Assembly (NCBI GenBank): GCA_964525045.1
Contig: CAZGFD010000001.1
Coordinates: 227,081 to 291,080, forward strand
Length of the DNA stretch: 64,000 nucleotides
Source of the DNA: G020348185 sp964525045
GTDB lineage: Bacteria > Nitrospirota > Nitrospiria > Nitrospirales > UBA8639
Direction of reading: 5' to 3'
The position numbers and the translations under genes are program-made. This document shows, piece after piece, positions 8,871 through 18,070 of this stretch (position 1 is its first letter; each line of letters starts with the position of its first letter). A model generated the notes under the pieces. That model had not been told where the DNA came from and did not search any database. It saw nothing but the letters and a program-made list of their open reading frames with translations.

Positions 8871-11693
8871 ATGAATCACTCCCCCATAGACTATCAACCC
8901 TCAAGCGACAAAGCGTTACGTGCTCGAGTCAAGCTGTTTGGAACTCTTCTGGGCGAGGTACTGCGTGACCATGCCGGCGTTCCGGTTTTCTCGACGGTTG
9001 AAACATTACGCAAGGGATACATCAGCTTGCGTAGAAAAGAAACTCCTATGAAACGCCGGAGATTGAAACGGGTCATTGAGAGAATAGACGAATCAACACT
9101 TGAGCAAGTGGTCCGGGCATTTCATTCCTACTTCAGCCTAGCCAACATTGCGGAGGAGTCGTTCAAGCACCGGCAGCGCCGAAAACAAATTCGTGCAGGC
9201 AAGCAATTGTGGAAGGGATCATTTGGGAACACCATTCAAGAATTTCACCAGCGCGGGGTATCTGCTCAAGAATTACAGCGATTGCTCGACGAGCTTCGCT
9301 ACGTTCCCGTTTTTACAGCCCATCCGACAGAGATAAAACATCCAAACATTCTTGAAACCCTCCAACGCCTCTTTGCATTCGAGGAAGAGTTGGATAATAC
9401 GCAACTCGGCCGGTATGAACGAACCCACATCATGGAGTGTTTGAAAACCAACGTCCAAATTTTGTGGAAGACCGAAGAAGGGCGGGTGAGAAAGCCCAGT
9501 GTTGAAGATGAAATACGAATTGGATTGTATTATTTTCGCACTTCTCTTTTTGCCGCCATTCCTGTGATGTATCGTAAACTAGAGGAATCAATAAACCGGG
9601 TGTATGCCGACGGGGCTCACCACGAATCCCTTCAAGTACCGAGTTTTTTACGATTTGGGTCCTGGATTGGCGGAGATCGTGACGGCAATCCCAATGTGAC
9701 CCCTGATGTGACTCGATTTGCCGTTCGATTACAGGCCAGGACTGTCTTAAGAGAATACCTTCGACGGGTCAAAGCCCTAGTTCATTTTCTCACCCACTCC
9801 GATAGATGGGTGACCCCCTCTACGGAATTTCTGGCATCCCTGAATCGAGACCAACCTCTCGCTCTCAAAGTCTTTGCACACAACCCACATCTCTATCGCC
9901 ATGAGCCCTATTGCCGAAAACTTGTGATTATGCGGCATCGATTACAAGAGCATCTCCGATTGGTAGACAACCGTCTTTCCGAAAAGAATGGCAGACCGTC
10001 GGAGCATGCCTATTCGTCAGAAACGGCTTTTCTTGCCGACCTGTATCTGATTCGAGACTCTCTCCAATTCCATGGTGATGGGAATATTGCCGATGGAGCA
10101 CTTAAAGATCTTATTCGGCTGGTTGAGACATTTGGATTTTTTTTGGCCCCCTTGGACCTTCGCGAGGAATCGAGTCGCCATACGTCGGCCGTTAATGAAA
10201 TTCTCACGAGTCTTGGAAGAAGAGAGGATTATCTGACCCTTCATGAGGAACAAAAGCTTCAAGTTCTGGGAGAGATGCTTTTGAAATCAGCCGGTTCTCC
10301 CTTACCCGACTCTCTCAGTGAGGAAACACAGAAGACTCTCGAAGTGTTCAAGGTCATGAGCGAAATGCGTGAGGAAGTCAGCCAACAGGTTTTTGGTAGT
10401 TATGTCATTTCCATGACCCATCACGCCAGTCACGTGTTGGAAGTGGCATGGCTTGCGAAACTCCTGGGCCTTCTCGGACGAACTGATGCCGGAGAGTGGC
10501 ATTGTCAAATCCGTATCGTGCCGTTATTCGAAACCATTGATGATCTTATTCGTTGCCAATCGATCATGCAGACCCTATTCGATCAACGATTGTATCGGGA
10601 CCTGCTTCGCTGTACTGGGAATATTCAAGAAGTGATGCTGGGGTATTCGGATTCGTGCAAAGATGGCGGCATCTTGGCCTCCTCCTGGAACCTGTACCAA
10701 GCCCAGCACCAGATAATCGAGTTAGCGAAGCAGTATGGAATCCACTGTCGCCTATTTCATGGCAGAGGGGGCACGGTTGGTCGTGGTGGAGGACCCACCC
10801 ACGAAGCCATACTCGCTCAACCCGAAGGGACGGTTCACGGTCAAATCAAATTTACTGAACAGGGAGAAGTCCTCTCACACAAATATTCGAATATCGATAC
10901 GGCGATTTATGAATTGACCATGGGTATCACGGGTCTCATGAAAGCGAGTGCCCATGTCATTGAAGGCCTTTCATATGACCGGCACCAGGGGCAGGAGATT
11001 CTGACGGAGCTCTCCCGTATGAGTGAACAATGCTATCGGGAATTAACGGAACAGACCGAAGGGTTTTTTGACTATTTCTATGATGTGACACCCGTCAGCC
11101 AAATCGGACAATTAAATATTGGTTCCCGGCCTTCTCATCGAAATCCTGTCGCACGAGGGAAAGATTCGATTCGGGCCATTCCTTGGGTTTTTGGTTGGGC
11201 GCAAGCCCGGCACACGTTGCCTGGTTGGTATGGCTTGGGGACTGCTCTAGAAAAATGGCGTGCTCACGATCCCGCACGATTAGCCATGTTACAAACCCTT
11301 AATAGCCAATGGCCGTTTTTTCGTGCGTTACTCAGCAACGCTCAAATGGTGTTGGCCAAAACTGACATGAGAATTTCGGGGAAATACGCACAGTTGTCTC
11401 AAAACTCCAAGCAGGGAGAACACATTTATGGAATGATCAAGGAAGAATATGAGCGGACGGTGAGGCAAATACTAGACGTAATCGGATCCGATACGTTGCT
11501 GAAGGACGATATCCCCTTAGCGCTTTCCATTTCACGTCGCAATCCCTATCTAGATCCTTTGAATGAAATTCAAATCACCTTGCTGCGACGTCTGAAGGCA
11601 GCCTCCAACGATAAAAAGCCCCGACACATGCATCGCATCATTTTGCTCCGTAGCATCAATGCCATTGCGGCAGGTTTGCAAAATACCGGGTAG
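8871..11693 (+). CDS. ppc: Phosphoenolpyruvate carboxylase
   Basis: Carboxylates PEP with bicarbonate to oxaloacetate, an anaplerotic and CO2-fixing step. 940 residues, full length. Seen in order: FTAHPTEIKHP with the catalytic histidine (about residue 154), GSWIGGDRDGNPNVT (about 264), LDLREESSRH (about 430), GYSDSCKDGG (about 590), the FHGRGGTVGRGGGPTHEA PEP-binding loop (about 630), WVFGWAQARHTLPGWYG (about 770), RRNPYLDP and the C-terminal NTG. The ATG follows a leader without an obvious Shine-Dalgarno. It is followed by a bestrophin-like channel gene, which may matter for bicarbonate supply. Confidence 0.97.
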   Translation: MNHSPIDYQPSSDKALRARVKLFGTLLGEVLRDHAGVPVFSTVETLRKGYISLRRKETPMKRRRLKRVIERIDESTLEQVVRAFHSYFSLANIAEESFKHRQRRKQIRAGKQLWKGSFGNTIQEFHQRGVSAQELQRLLDELRYVPVFTAHPTEIKHPNILETLQRLFAFEEELDNTQLGRYERTHIMECLKTNVQILWKTEEGRVRKPSVEDEIRIGLYYFRTSLFAAIPVMYRKLEESINRVYADGAHHESLQVPSFLRFGSWIGGDRDGNPNVTPDVTRFAVRLQARTVLREYLRRVKALVHFLTHSDRWVTPSTEFLASLNRDQPLALKVFAHNPHLYRHEPYCRKLVIMRHRLQEHLRLVDNRLSEKNGRPSEHAYSSETAFLADLYLIRDSLQFHGDGNIADGALKDLIRLVETFGFFLAPLDLREESSRHTSAVNEILTSLGRREDYLTLHEEQKLQVLGEMLLKSAGSPLPDSLSEETQKTLEVFKVMSEMREEVSQQVFGSYVISMTHHASHVLEVAWLAKLLGLLGRTDAGEWHCQIRIVPLFETIDDLIRCQSIMQTLFDQRLYRDLLRCTGNIQEVMLGYSDSCKDGGILASSWNLYQAQHQIIELAKQYGIHCRLFHGRGGTVGRGGGPTHEAILAQPEGTVHGQIKFTEQGEVLSHKYSNIDTAIYELTMGITGLMKASAHVIEGLSYDRHQGQEILTELSRMSEQCYRELTEQTEGFFDYFYDVTPVSQIGQLNIGSRPSHRNPVARGKDSIRAIPWVFGWAQARHTLPGWYGLGTALEKWRAHDPARLAMLQTLNSQWPFFRALLSNAQMVLAKTDMRISGKYAQLSQNSKQGEHIYGMIKEEYERTVRQILDVIGSDTLLKDDIPLALSISRRNPYLDPLNEIQITLLRRLKAASNDKKPRHMHRIILLRSINAIAAGLQNTG

Positions 11694-11949
11694 CCAATCG
11701 TTTTTTCATTCCAATTGAATCTCCTGAATCTCCCCAAAGCCCGCGACCCTCATACCGCTTGTCGTTCGAAATGACTGAGGGGCTTGCACGTTTGAAACAT
11801 GCGAAAAGAGTCAATTGACCCTTGATGATCTCTTAGTTAAATTTGAGATTCAACCCAAGGCGCGTTTTCATTTTCTCCAAGATGGCCCATGTGTTTTGGT
11901 GAACGCGGACATGAATTGAGCAAATCTAGAGCGGAGGGGGTATGCGCCA

Positions 11950-12882
11950 GTGATTGTCAAACCGAAAATCCCATGGATTCAAGTTCTTTTTCACATCAAA
12001 GGAAGCAGTTTCGAGGAGACATGGCCCCGCATTTTGATGGCTACAATCATCGCCATCGTCGTGACCTTCATCGAGATTCGGTACGGACTGCAAGAGTATA
12101 CCCTCACGACGACCCCCTTTACCTTAATCGGTGTCGCGCTTGGCATCTTCCTTGGGTTTCGCAACAATGCTTCCTATGACCGCTTTTGGGAAGCGCGAAT
12201 ATTGTGGGGCTCTCTTATCAACACCTCACGGAGCTTGGCCCGACAAGCGTATTCGTTAACCTTTGATAAGACGAACTCTCTAGAGCTGAACCTTTTTCGT
12301 GAAGCGTTTGTGAAACGCGTGATCGCTTTTGGTCATGCCTTCCGGCATCATTTAAGAGACTCCGATCCAATTTCAGACATTACAAAATTTCTGGCACCCG
12401 ATGATCTTTCGGAGGTAAAGAATTCGACTCACCGCCCACTATTTATTCTGCAACAACTCGGGCGTGATCTCGCCAAAGCGAAGGAAAAAAGTTGGCTTCC
12501 AGAAATTAATGTTCTGGCCATCGACGGGCAACTGGTCGAGCTGGCGAACATTCTTGGCGCGTGCGAAAGAATCAAAAACACTCCCATTCCCTTTACCTAT
12601 ACCGTCTTAATCCACCGCATTGTGGCCTTCTACTGCTTTTTCCTTCCGTTCGGCCTTATCGACACGGCAGGTGCCATGACGCCGTTTGTCGTTTTCTTGA
12701 TCTCCCATGCGTTTTTTGGCTTGGACGCCATTGGTGACGAAATCGCCGAACCTTTTGACATGCTCCCCAATAATCTAGCCCTCTCAGCTATGTCCCGGAC
12801 TATCGAAATCAACCTCTTGGAACTCATCAACGATCCGAACCGGCCGGAACCTGAAGCGCCGATTGACGGAATTTTACTCTAA
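11950..12882 (+). CDS. Bestrophin-family anion channel (UPF0187/YneE type)
   Basis: 310-residue inner-membrane protein of the bacterial bestrophin family, which form pentameric channels. The diagnostic block FRNNASYDRFWEARILWG follows the second membrane segment (about residues 70-90), and DAIGDEIAEPFD near residue 265 matches the conserved calcium-clasp-like region. Hydrophobic spans lie at about 28-48, 55-72, 215-235 and 240-260. The GTG start has AGCGGAGGGGG upstream. It lies 256 bases after ppc on the same strand. Plant and algal bestrophins can pass bicarbonate; bacterial members may pass cations or anions, so the transported ion is unknown. Confidence 0.88.
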   Translation: MIVKPKIPWIQVLFHIKGSSFEETWPRILMATIIAIVVTFIEIRYGLQEYTLTTTPFTLIGVALGIFLGFRNNASYDRFWEARILWGSLINTSRSLARQAYSLTFDKTNSLELNLFREAFVKRVIAFGHAFRHHLRDSDPISDITKFLAPDDLSEVKNSTHRPLFILQQLGRDLAKAKEKSWLPEINVLAIDGQLVELANILGACERIKNTPIPFTYTVLIHRIVAFYCFFLPFGLIDTAGAMTPFVVFLISHAFFGLDAIGDEIAEPFDMLPNNLALSAMSRTIEINLLELINDPNRPEPEAPIDGILL

Positions 12883-13243
12883 TTCGAAGGAGGGCCCCTC
12901 AGCGCATGGCCAGGAGGCATGGAGTTCGATAGATCAAAAGGGATTGGTAGAGAACTGGCTTTGATTTTTGTGGGTCTTGGGCTGCGTGAGGTTGCCCTAA
13001 AACTGACAGGGGCTTACTCTTTATTAGCGGACCCCGGATTTGATTTTAGTGATAAGGGCTTAAGTTTGTTAGATCTAATTCGTATTAACTAATAGGCCAA
13101 AAAAAATCAGATTGATTCATTAATTAGGTGTTAGGTAAAGTGTAGAGGGGTTCCATAACTTGGCAACGGAACAAAACACTTGAATTTGAAAGGAATTGAG
13201 TTTTTTCCAACTGTCTCCAGGAAACGTTAGGGATGCCATAGGA

Positions 13244-13274
13244 GAAGCCGCTGGAGTGTTGATCCAGCGGCTTC
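13244..13274. terminator. Perfect 12-bp hairpin in the 12883-13367 gap
   Basis: GAAGCCGCTGGA pairs exactly with TCCAGCGGCTTC around a 7-base loop. There is no T-run afterwards, so it may be a weak or factor-dependent terminator or a protein site. The rest of the 485-base gap holds nothing I recognise. Confidence 0.45.
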
Positions 13275-13367
13275 GTAATTAGTAGGGCTGGCATGATATG
13301 GTGTTAAGGAATGATAGCTGCAATCCGGAGTTAATATAAAAGTCATTTCCTACGATAGGGGAGCACG

Positions 13368-14234
13368 ATGAAACAGAAGTTCTTGTACAGCCTAGCTGGT
13401 GTAGTTCTTGGGTGTTTGTTGCCTCTTGGTGCCTGGGGGGAGGTAGGGGAAAATTCAAGTCCGCAGGATGCGGAAGCCGATAACGCTCCGAAACCAGGTT
13501 CCATGATTGTAATTCCGGAAGGGGAATTCATCATGGGAGACAATGATGGCCTGCGGAACGAGCGTCCCGAGCATCAGGTGTGGTTAGATACCTATAAAAT
13601 CGACCGGTTTGAAGTGACTATGGAAGAGTATCAAAAATTTCTTGATGATAATTATAGCGTGGAGCCACCGCCACTCTGGGATGATGGAGCAGCTCTTAGT
13701 GAGGCTTCGGATCGTCCTGCCGTAGGAGTGACGTGGCCCGCGGCGAAACAATACTGTGAGTGGGTGGGGAAGCGGCTTCCGACAGAGGCGGAATGGGAAA
13801 AGGCCGCCAGAGGTACTGACGGCCGCCGTTTTCCATGGGGGCATATGCAACCCTTTGTGGATATTGCCCGTTATAATCAGGGAATTACTGGATGGGTCAG
13901 TTACACCTTGACACTGGCCCCGGTCACCAGCGGAACAACGGGAATGAGCATCCGGCATGGGTTAAAAACGGGTGGGAAAAGCCCCTACGGCCTCTATCAC
14001 ATGGCTGGGAACGCCGCCGAGTGGGTGGCCGATTGGTATGACCGGCACTATTATGAGGACAGCCCACCCAGAAACCCGAAAGGTCCGAAAGAAGGTGACG
14101 GGAAAGTCCTGAGAGGCGGCTCGTGGGAAGATGAACCAAGAAGAATCCGGGTCACCGCTCGAGCCACAGCCGAACCCGAATTTAGTGAGTTGACGATAGG
14201 ATTTCGTTGCGCAAAGGATATCGATAAGAAATAG
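13368..14234 (+). CDS. Secreted SUMF1/FGE-fold protein, probably not a formylglycine enzyme
   Basis: 288 residues with a signal peptide (about 1-24, cleavage near AWG-EV), then a SUMF1 domain: MIVIPEGEFIMGDNDG, an EVTMEEYQKF block, VGKRLPTEAEWEKAARG, MAGNAAEWVADWY, VLRGGSWEDEP and the closing GFRCAKD. In true formylglycine-generating enzymes the segment after RGGSW carries a reactive cysteine (RCA-R type); here it reads RVTARATAEP, so one catalytic cysteine is absent. It is more likely a structural or NirV/ergothioneine-like relative. GGGAG precedes the ATG. Its last 55 codons are duplicated at 26886-27060. Confidence 0.88.
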   Translation: MKQKFLYSLAGVVLGCLLPLGAWGEVGENSSPQDAEADNAPKPGSMIVIPEGEFIMGDNDGLRNERPEHQVWLDTYKIDRFEVTMEEYQKFLDDNYSVEPPPLWDDGAALSEASDRPAVGVTWPAAKQYCEWVGKRLPTEAEWEKAARGTDGRRFPWGHMQPFVDIARYNQGITGWVSYTLTLAPVTSGTTGMSIRHGLKTGGKSPYGLYHMAGNAAEWVADWYDRHYYEDSPPRNPKGPKEGDGKVLRGGSWEDEPRRIRVTARATAEPEFSELTIGFRCAKDIDKK

Positions 14235-14294
14235 TTCCCTTTACGCAATCCGATACTCAAAACCCGAAACCGGATTTCCTCGAAATACCCCCAT

Positions 14295-14350
14295 GAGCAC
14301 CTGCTTGTACTTCCACACGTCTCACACTTGAGACATGTTCCGTTCCGAAC
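14295..14350. repeat. Displaced copy of the nrdJ 3' end (copy 3)
   Basis: 56 bases from GAGCACCTGC to CGTTCCGAAC match the last codons of nrdJ (36432-36487, same orientation on the + strand), including GTCTC-ACACTT-GAGAC. Similarity stops exactly after TTCCGAAC, where nrdJ continues with coding sequence. It lies 60 bases after the SUMF1 stop. Confidence 0.85.
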
Positions 14351-14477
14351 TTAAAGATTAAACTTGGAAAGAACTGTTTTTTAAAGAAGAGACCTCTCGA
14401 AGGAGGTTGGGCAATCTAATGTTTGTGGGAAGTGAAGTAATGAGCTTTTTCCCTACTTCAAGGTCCGCATCCGGCCC

Positions 14478-14614
14478 AGGCTGTGTGAATACTCGGAATT
14501 TTCTGAAATCAGGGGGTGCCTTGCCCCTTCCTTAGACGGAGATCGTGGAATATAGGCGATCCTCGAAAGAAAAATTTTTAGATCAAATTTTTCTACGGAG
14601 TTTTCACACAGCCT
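14478..14614. mobile_element. MITE-like element with 19-bp terminal inverted repeats
   Basis: About 137 bases bounded by AGGCTGTGTGAATACTC and GAGTTTTCACACAGCCT (17 of 19 pairs match, counted by eye). No reading frame for a transposase. It splits a copy of the island's dispersed repeat: GTCCGCATCCGGCC lies on its left and AATAGCGGAT on its right. No target duplication is clear. Confidence 0.65.
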
Positions 14615-14623
14615 CGACCAATA

Positions 14624-14689
14624 GCGGATATAATGCTCCGCAAGAGCGACGCGGCTCTGCCGCTTCCGACTGCATGCGCTAGTTATCCG
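14624..14689. other. Imperfect hairpin resembling an attC site
   Basis: CGGATATAATGCTCCGCAAG on the left can pair loosely with GCATGCGCTAGTTATCCG on the right around a GC-rich stem-loop. GTTATCC could serve as an R' box. Compared with 28605-28669 the pairing is poorer and no gene cassette can be assigned, so this is only a candidate. Confidence 0.3.
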
Positions 14690-14818
14690 TTTCTATTCAC
14701 ATAGTCCGACAACTTGCCTAATGTGATTGGATTGCTTCGCTTCAGTGAAAAGGGGGAAGACCAGTTTTTCCTTGGGACGACATGACCTGAATCGAGCGAC
14801 TCGGCTAGGATAAGGAGC

Positions 14819-16336
14819 TTATTCAGGCAAGAGGTCGTATAACTTCTTGTGGTCGATCTTGCCGCTTGTGGTCAGCGGCATGGTCTCGATGTAATGGATA
14901 CGGGTAGGGACTTTGTAAGCAGCAATCTCCCCTTTCGTAAATTCGATGAGCCTCTCTTCTGTGAGAGATGCCCCCTCTCTCGGCACCACAAAAGCCACAG
15001 GAATATGCCCCTCCTTTTCATCCGGTACTCCAATTACGGCGGCCGCTTTAATCCCCGGATGTCGGTAAAGCGCGTCTTCCACTTCCCCTGGATCGATATT
15101 CGACGTATTCCTGATAATAATGTTCTTGATACGCCCACTGAAATAATAGTTACCACTCTCATCTTTTATTGCACAGTCGCCCGTCTTGAACCACCCATCG
15201 AAAAACGCCTCGGCGGTCGCCTTTTCATTATTCCAGTAGTGAGACATCACCATAGGTCCTCTAATCCATATCTCACCCATCTCCCCCAGAGGGAGCTCGT
15301 GACCCTTTTTATCGACAATCCTTAGTTCCGCTCCCTTGACCGGCTTACCGATGTATCCTCTCCGGTCAAATTTCGCTTCCCTTGCCACAGTGAGCCAGAT
15401 GGCTTCCGTCATGCCGTAGCCGAGCTGAATGGGGTATCCCGAGAGATCGAGAAACCGTTGCTGCAAGGCAGAAGGTAGGTCGTCTCCCCCTGTATAAATG
15501 CCCCTCAGCGATGAGAACGTTTCCGCCGTGCACTTGCCGGAATCAAGAAGGTGCATAAGAATATCGATGTGCGTGACGATTAATGAAGGCTTGTATTGGT
15601 TGATATTCCCTAAATACGAATCGATATCGAAGCCGTTCTCGACAATGACCGTTCCTCCGCTCTTGAGCATGGTGAACGTTTCCATGAATCCACTGATGTG
15701 ACACTGAGGTTCTTGTACGAGTATCGTGTCCGCGGGGGTAATTCCTGCCAAAGCGTCCAAGGTGGAATCAAGGATTCCTATTACCGACGAGTGGGTGTGC
15801 ACCACGCCTTTGGGTTCCCCAGTCGAGCCTGAGGTGAAGAAGAGTACTGCGGGCGTCGTGGGCGAGAGGTGGGGAGCGGTGTACCGACGGGGTTCGGACA
15901 AGAGGGTCTCAAATGCTGGGTAAATGGTCGATTCCTGCTCGCCCAAGACCATGACCCTATCCACCGACGTTTCGCTAATCTCAAAGCGTTCGAGAAGATT
16001 CAGCCGGTCGGCTTCGATGATGAGCCAGACTGCTTCCGAATTCCCTAATGTCCGCTTCAGTTCTGGAGCAGCGTAACGACGGTTGAGCGGCATTGCAATG
16101 GCCCCAGATTTGAAGCAGGCGAGGTAAATGAGGACGATCTCAAGACCGTTCGGAAGCATGAAGGCGACGGGCTTCCCTTGCAGGCCCTCTTTCGCGAAAG
16201 TGGAGGCAAGGGTTTCTGCCTGTGAATGGATGTCTTGGTAACTGTAGATACGGTGATTAATGATAAGCGCGGATCGGTCAGGCGAATCGCCAATCGTCCT
16301 CTCAAGCAGCCAGCTGTTGGATCGGATTTCGGTCAT
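14819..16336 (-). CDS. AMP-dependent synthetase/ligase (acyl-CoA synthetase family)
   Basis: ANL-superfamily enzyme that activates a carboxylic acid as acyl-AMP, then usually passes it to CoA. Motifs are the P-loop FFTSGSTGEPKGVVHTH (about residue 165), GYGMTEAIW (about 300), GWFKTGDCAIKDESG with the adenine-binding Asp (about 395), the hinge SGRIKNIIIRNTSNI and the C-terminal catalytic lysine in TTSGKIDHKKLYDLLP. I use the ATG at 16336 (MTEIRSNSW, 505 residues); the frame extends upstream to a TTG at 16399. The acid substrate is unknown. It stands alone on the minus strand, bounded by copies of the island repeat. Confidence 0.9.
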   Translation of the reverse strand: MTEIRSNSWLLERTIGDSPDRSALIINHRIYSYQDIHSQAETLASTFAKEGLQGKPVAFMLPNGLEIVLIYLACFKSGAIAMPLNRRYAAPELKRTLGNSEAVWLIIEADRLNLLERFEISETSVDRVMVLGEQESTIYPAFETLLSEPRRYTAPHLSPTTPAVLFFTSGSTGEPKGVVHTHSSVIGILDSTLDALAGITPADTILVQEPQCHISGFMETFTMLKSGGTVIVENGFDIDSYLGNINQYKPSLIVTHIDILMHLLDSGKCTAETFSSLRGIYTGGDDLPSALQQRFLDLSGYPIQLGYGMTEAIWLTVAREAKFDRRGYIGKPVKGAELRIVDKKGHELPLGEMGEIWIRGPMVMSHYWNNEKATAEAFFDGWFKTGDCAIKDESGNYYFSGRIKNIIIRNTSNIDPGEVEDALYRHPGIKAAAVIGVPDEKEGHIPVAFVVPREGASLTEERLIEFTKGEIAAYKVPTRIHYIETMPLTTSGKIDHKKLYDLLPE

Positions 16337-16499
16337 TACCAATCCCATCCCGGACAAGTCCAAGTATGCCAGAAACTTACGCTGAAATTGGCATGACAAA
16401 CGGGCGGCCGATTAAAGGGGGCACATCATCGACACCCAGCCTATCGTGTAGACTAATAAATCATGTACCCATTCTTAGTCAAAAGGCAACCCTTAATAG

Positions 16500-16575
16500 C
16501 TGCTGATTCCTAATCAGCTGCAGTTCTTACTTTGTCAAATTGGAAGGTCGCTTACCGGCCAGTAGCGGACTAAGT
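16500..16575. repeat. Island dispersed repeat, right-arm copy (gap 16337-16717)
   Basis: AATCAGCTGCAGTTCTTAC and GGTCGCTTACCGGCCAGTAGCGGAC closely match 24530-24590. It bounds the AMP-ligase module from the cytochrome module. The rest of the 380-base gap shows no gene. Confidence 0.7.
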
Positions 16576-16717
16576 CTTAATGGAAATATTGAAGAGTACT
16601 GACCAGAATTGTCAAAGGTTATATTATCACTCAAACAGGGTCTTCTATTGCTCCCCGCTATGCTAAAATCCTACCCGTTCAGTAGCATAGAAATGCCATC
16701 GTTGGATTTTTACAATA

Positions 16718-17302
16718 ATGAAAACCCTCTCCCGTCGCATCCATCTCGTGGTTTGGCTGATCGTGTTCTCGATGGTCAGCGCTTGGGCGATTGAAATTTA
16801 CCTGAGTACGTCTCCCGACCAGCCATTCGGTCATACCCAAATGGCTCACATCGTCGGTTGGGTAGGCCTAGTGATGATCGGGCTGACCCTTGTCTATCCC
16901 ATCAAACGACGGCTTCATCCTAATCAGGTCTGGCCCAAGAAATGGTTTGAAATTCATCAGGTTCTAGGAATTGCTGGTCCTTTATTAATTTTGATTCATT
17001 CTGGATTTCACTTCCATGCTCTCGTCCCGGTATTGGCTCTAGTAGCCATGGCCCTCGTGGTGTTTAGTGGCATCACAGGACAGGCCATACACTATTTGGC
17101 CTTTCAGACGCTCTACCAACAACGTCATGAACTATCGGCACAGGGCTTATCAGAAGAAGCCGTGGAATCACGCCTGCATGATCTTGTCATGGAGGTAGAA
17201 ACCCTCCGAGCATGGCGATGTATCCATGGCCCTCTGACCTTAACCTTCGTCGTGCTCACCCTCGTCCATATCGGAGGAGCCCTTTATTATGGTGGCTTGT
17301 AG
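16718..17302 (+). CDS. Histidine-rich membrane protein, probable b-type cytochrome partner
   Basis: 194 residues with about four hydrophobic spans (roughly 8-27, 43-60, 82-118, 170-190). Histidines lie in or next to the spans at 80, 94, 98, 100, 170 and 184, a spacing that could bind one or two b haems, as in ferric-reductase-like or cytochrome b561-like proteins. No named family is certain. The stop is three bases before the ATG of a pentahaem cytochrome c, so the two are almost surely one unit. The ATG has no visible Shine-Dalgarno. The likely role is electron transfer between the quinone pool and the periplasmic cytochrome. Confidence 0.75.
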   Translation: MKTLSRRIHLVVWLIVFSMVSAWAIEIYLSTSPDQPFGHTQMAHIVGWVGLVMIGLTLVYPIKRRLHPNQVWPKKWFEIHQVLGIAGPLLILIHSGFHFHALVPVLALVAMALVVFSGITGQAIHYLAFQTLYQQRHELSAQGLSEEAVESRLHDLVMEVETLRAWRCIHGPLTLTFVVLTLVHIGGALYYGGL

Positions 17303-17305
17303 CTA

Positions 17306-17896
17306 ATGGGGTGCCTGCGGCCATGGGTGTCTCCCCTTGTCCTTATTCTCACACTCTTATTATTGGTGTATATCGGGTGGGGCACCGTGAACACACCAGA
17401 AACCTTATGGTCTCCAGGTCATCTTAGTCGTCATCATACCGATATCACGAAATGTGAACGCTGCCATCAGCCGTTCAAAAAAACACCCAATTCCAAATGT
17501 CTTGCCTGTCATACAACTGAAGCCTTTCAGGCCAGAGCTCAGGCCGCCGTGAGTCATTTTCATCAAGAAGTTATAAGTCGAAAGCAATCCTGTCTTGAAT
17601 GCCATACCGAGCATCGTGGAGCCTTGAGCAGCATTACCATCAGAGGAATGCACAATCCGCATGGAGAATTCATTTTCCGAGCCACGAGCGCGTCTTCCTG
17701 CTCGGACTGTCACCGTTTTGAAACGGGCAAGGACAAACTGAAACCAATCCTTTTACAGAATGGGCTAGTGAACGACCTTATCGAGGAAGGAGAAGGGGCC
17801 CATCAATCAGGACGGTTTGCCAAATGTTTGAAATGTCACATCGGAGGGCAGTTAGATATTGACGACGAGAATGATGATGACGACGATGATGATTGA
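17306..17896 (+). CDS. Membrane-anchored pentahaem c-type cytochrome with polyaspartate tail
   Basis: 196 residues. An N-terminal membrane anchor (about 9-25) is followed by five CxxCH haem sites: CERCH (50), CLACH (65), CLECH (96), CSDCH (132) and CLKCH (174). The protein ends in an acidic tail, eight consecutive aspartates preceded by DIDDEN, encoded by repeated GAT/GAC codons that could slip. It follows the b-type partner by three bases. A periplasmic electron-relay role is inferred; donor and acceptor are unknown. The acidic tail may dock a basic redox partner or bind divalent metal. Confidence 0.88.
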   Translation: MGCLRPWVSPLVLILTLLLLVYIGWGTVNTPETLWSPGHLSRHHTDITKCERCHQPFKKTPNSKCLACHTTEAFQARAQAAVSHFHQEVISRKQSCLECHTEHRGALSSITIRGMHNPHGEFIFRATSASSCSDCHRFETGKDKLKPILLQNGLVNDLIEEGEGAHQSGRFAKCLKCHIGGQLDIDDENDDDDDDD

Positions 17897-17967
17897 ACCC
17901 CGTTCCTTTAGCTTTTTTTACCTCTTCCCCCTATGGCGTGACGCCCTATCAGACTTTTATTCCAAAT

Positions 17968-17991
17968 GTCCGCTTCGGGTCGTTACGGGAC
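17968..17991. repeat. Island GGGTCG-hairpin repeat, copy a
   Basis: GTCCGCTTCGGGTCG with GGGAC downstream forming imperfect arms. It lies between the cytochrome pair and the TetR gene. Confidence 0.65.
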
Positions 17992-18070
17992 CTTCAGAAA
18001 TTTTCCCGACAAACTGCTACCGCATTGCAGGGAGGAGCTGATCCATCCATAGTTTATTAAGACGCCGTCC

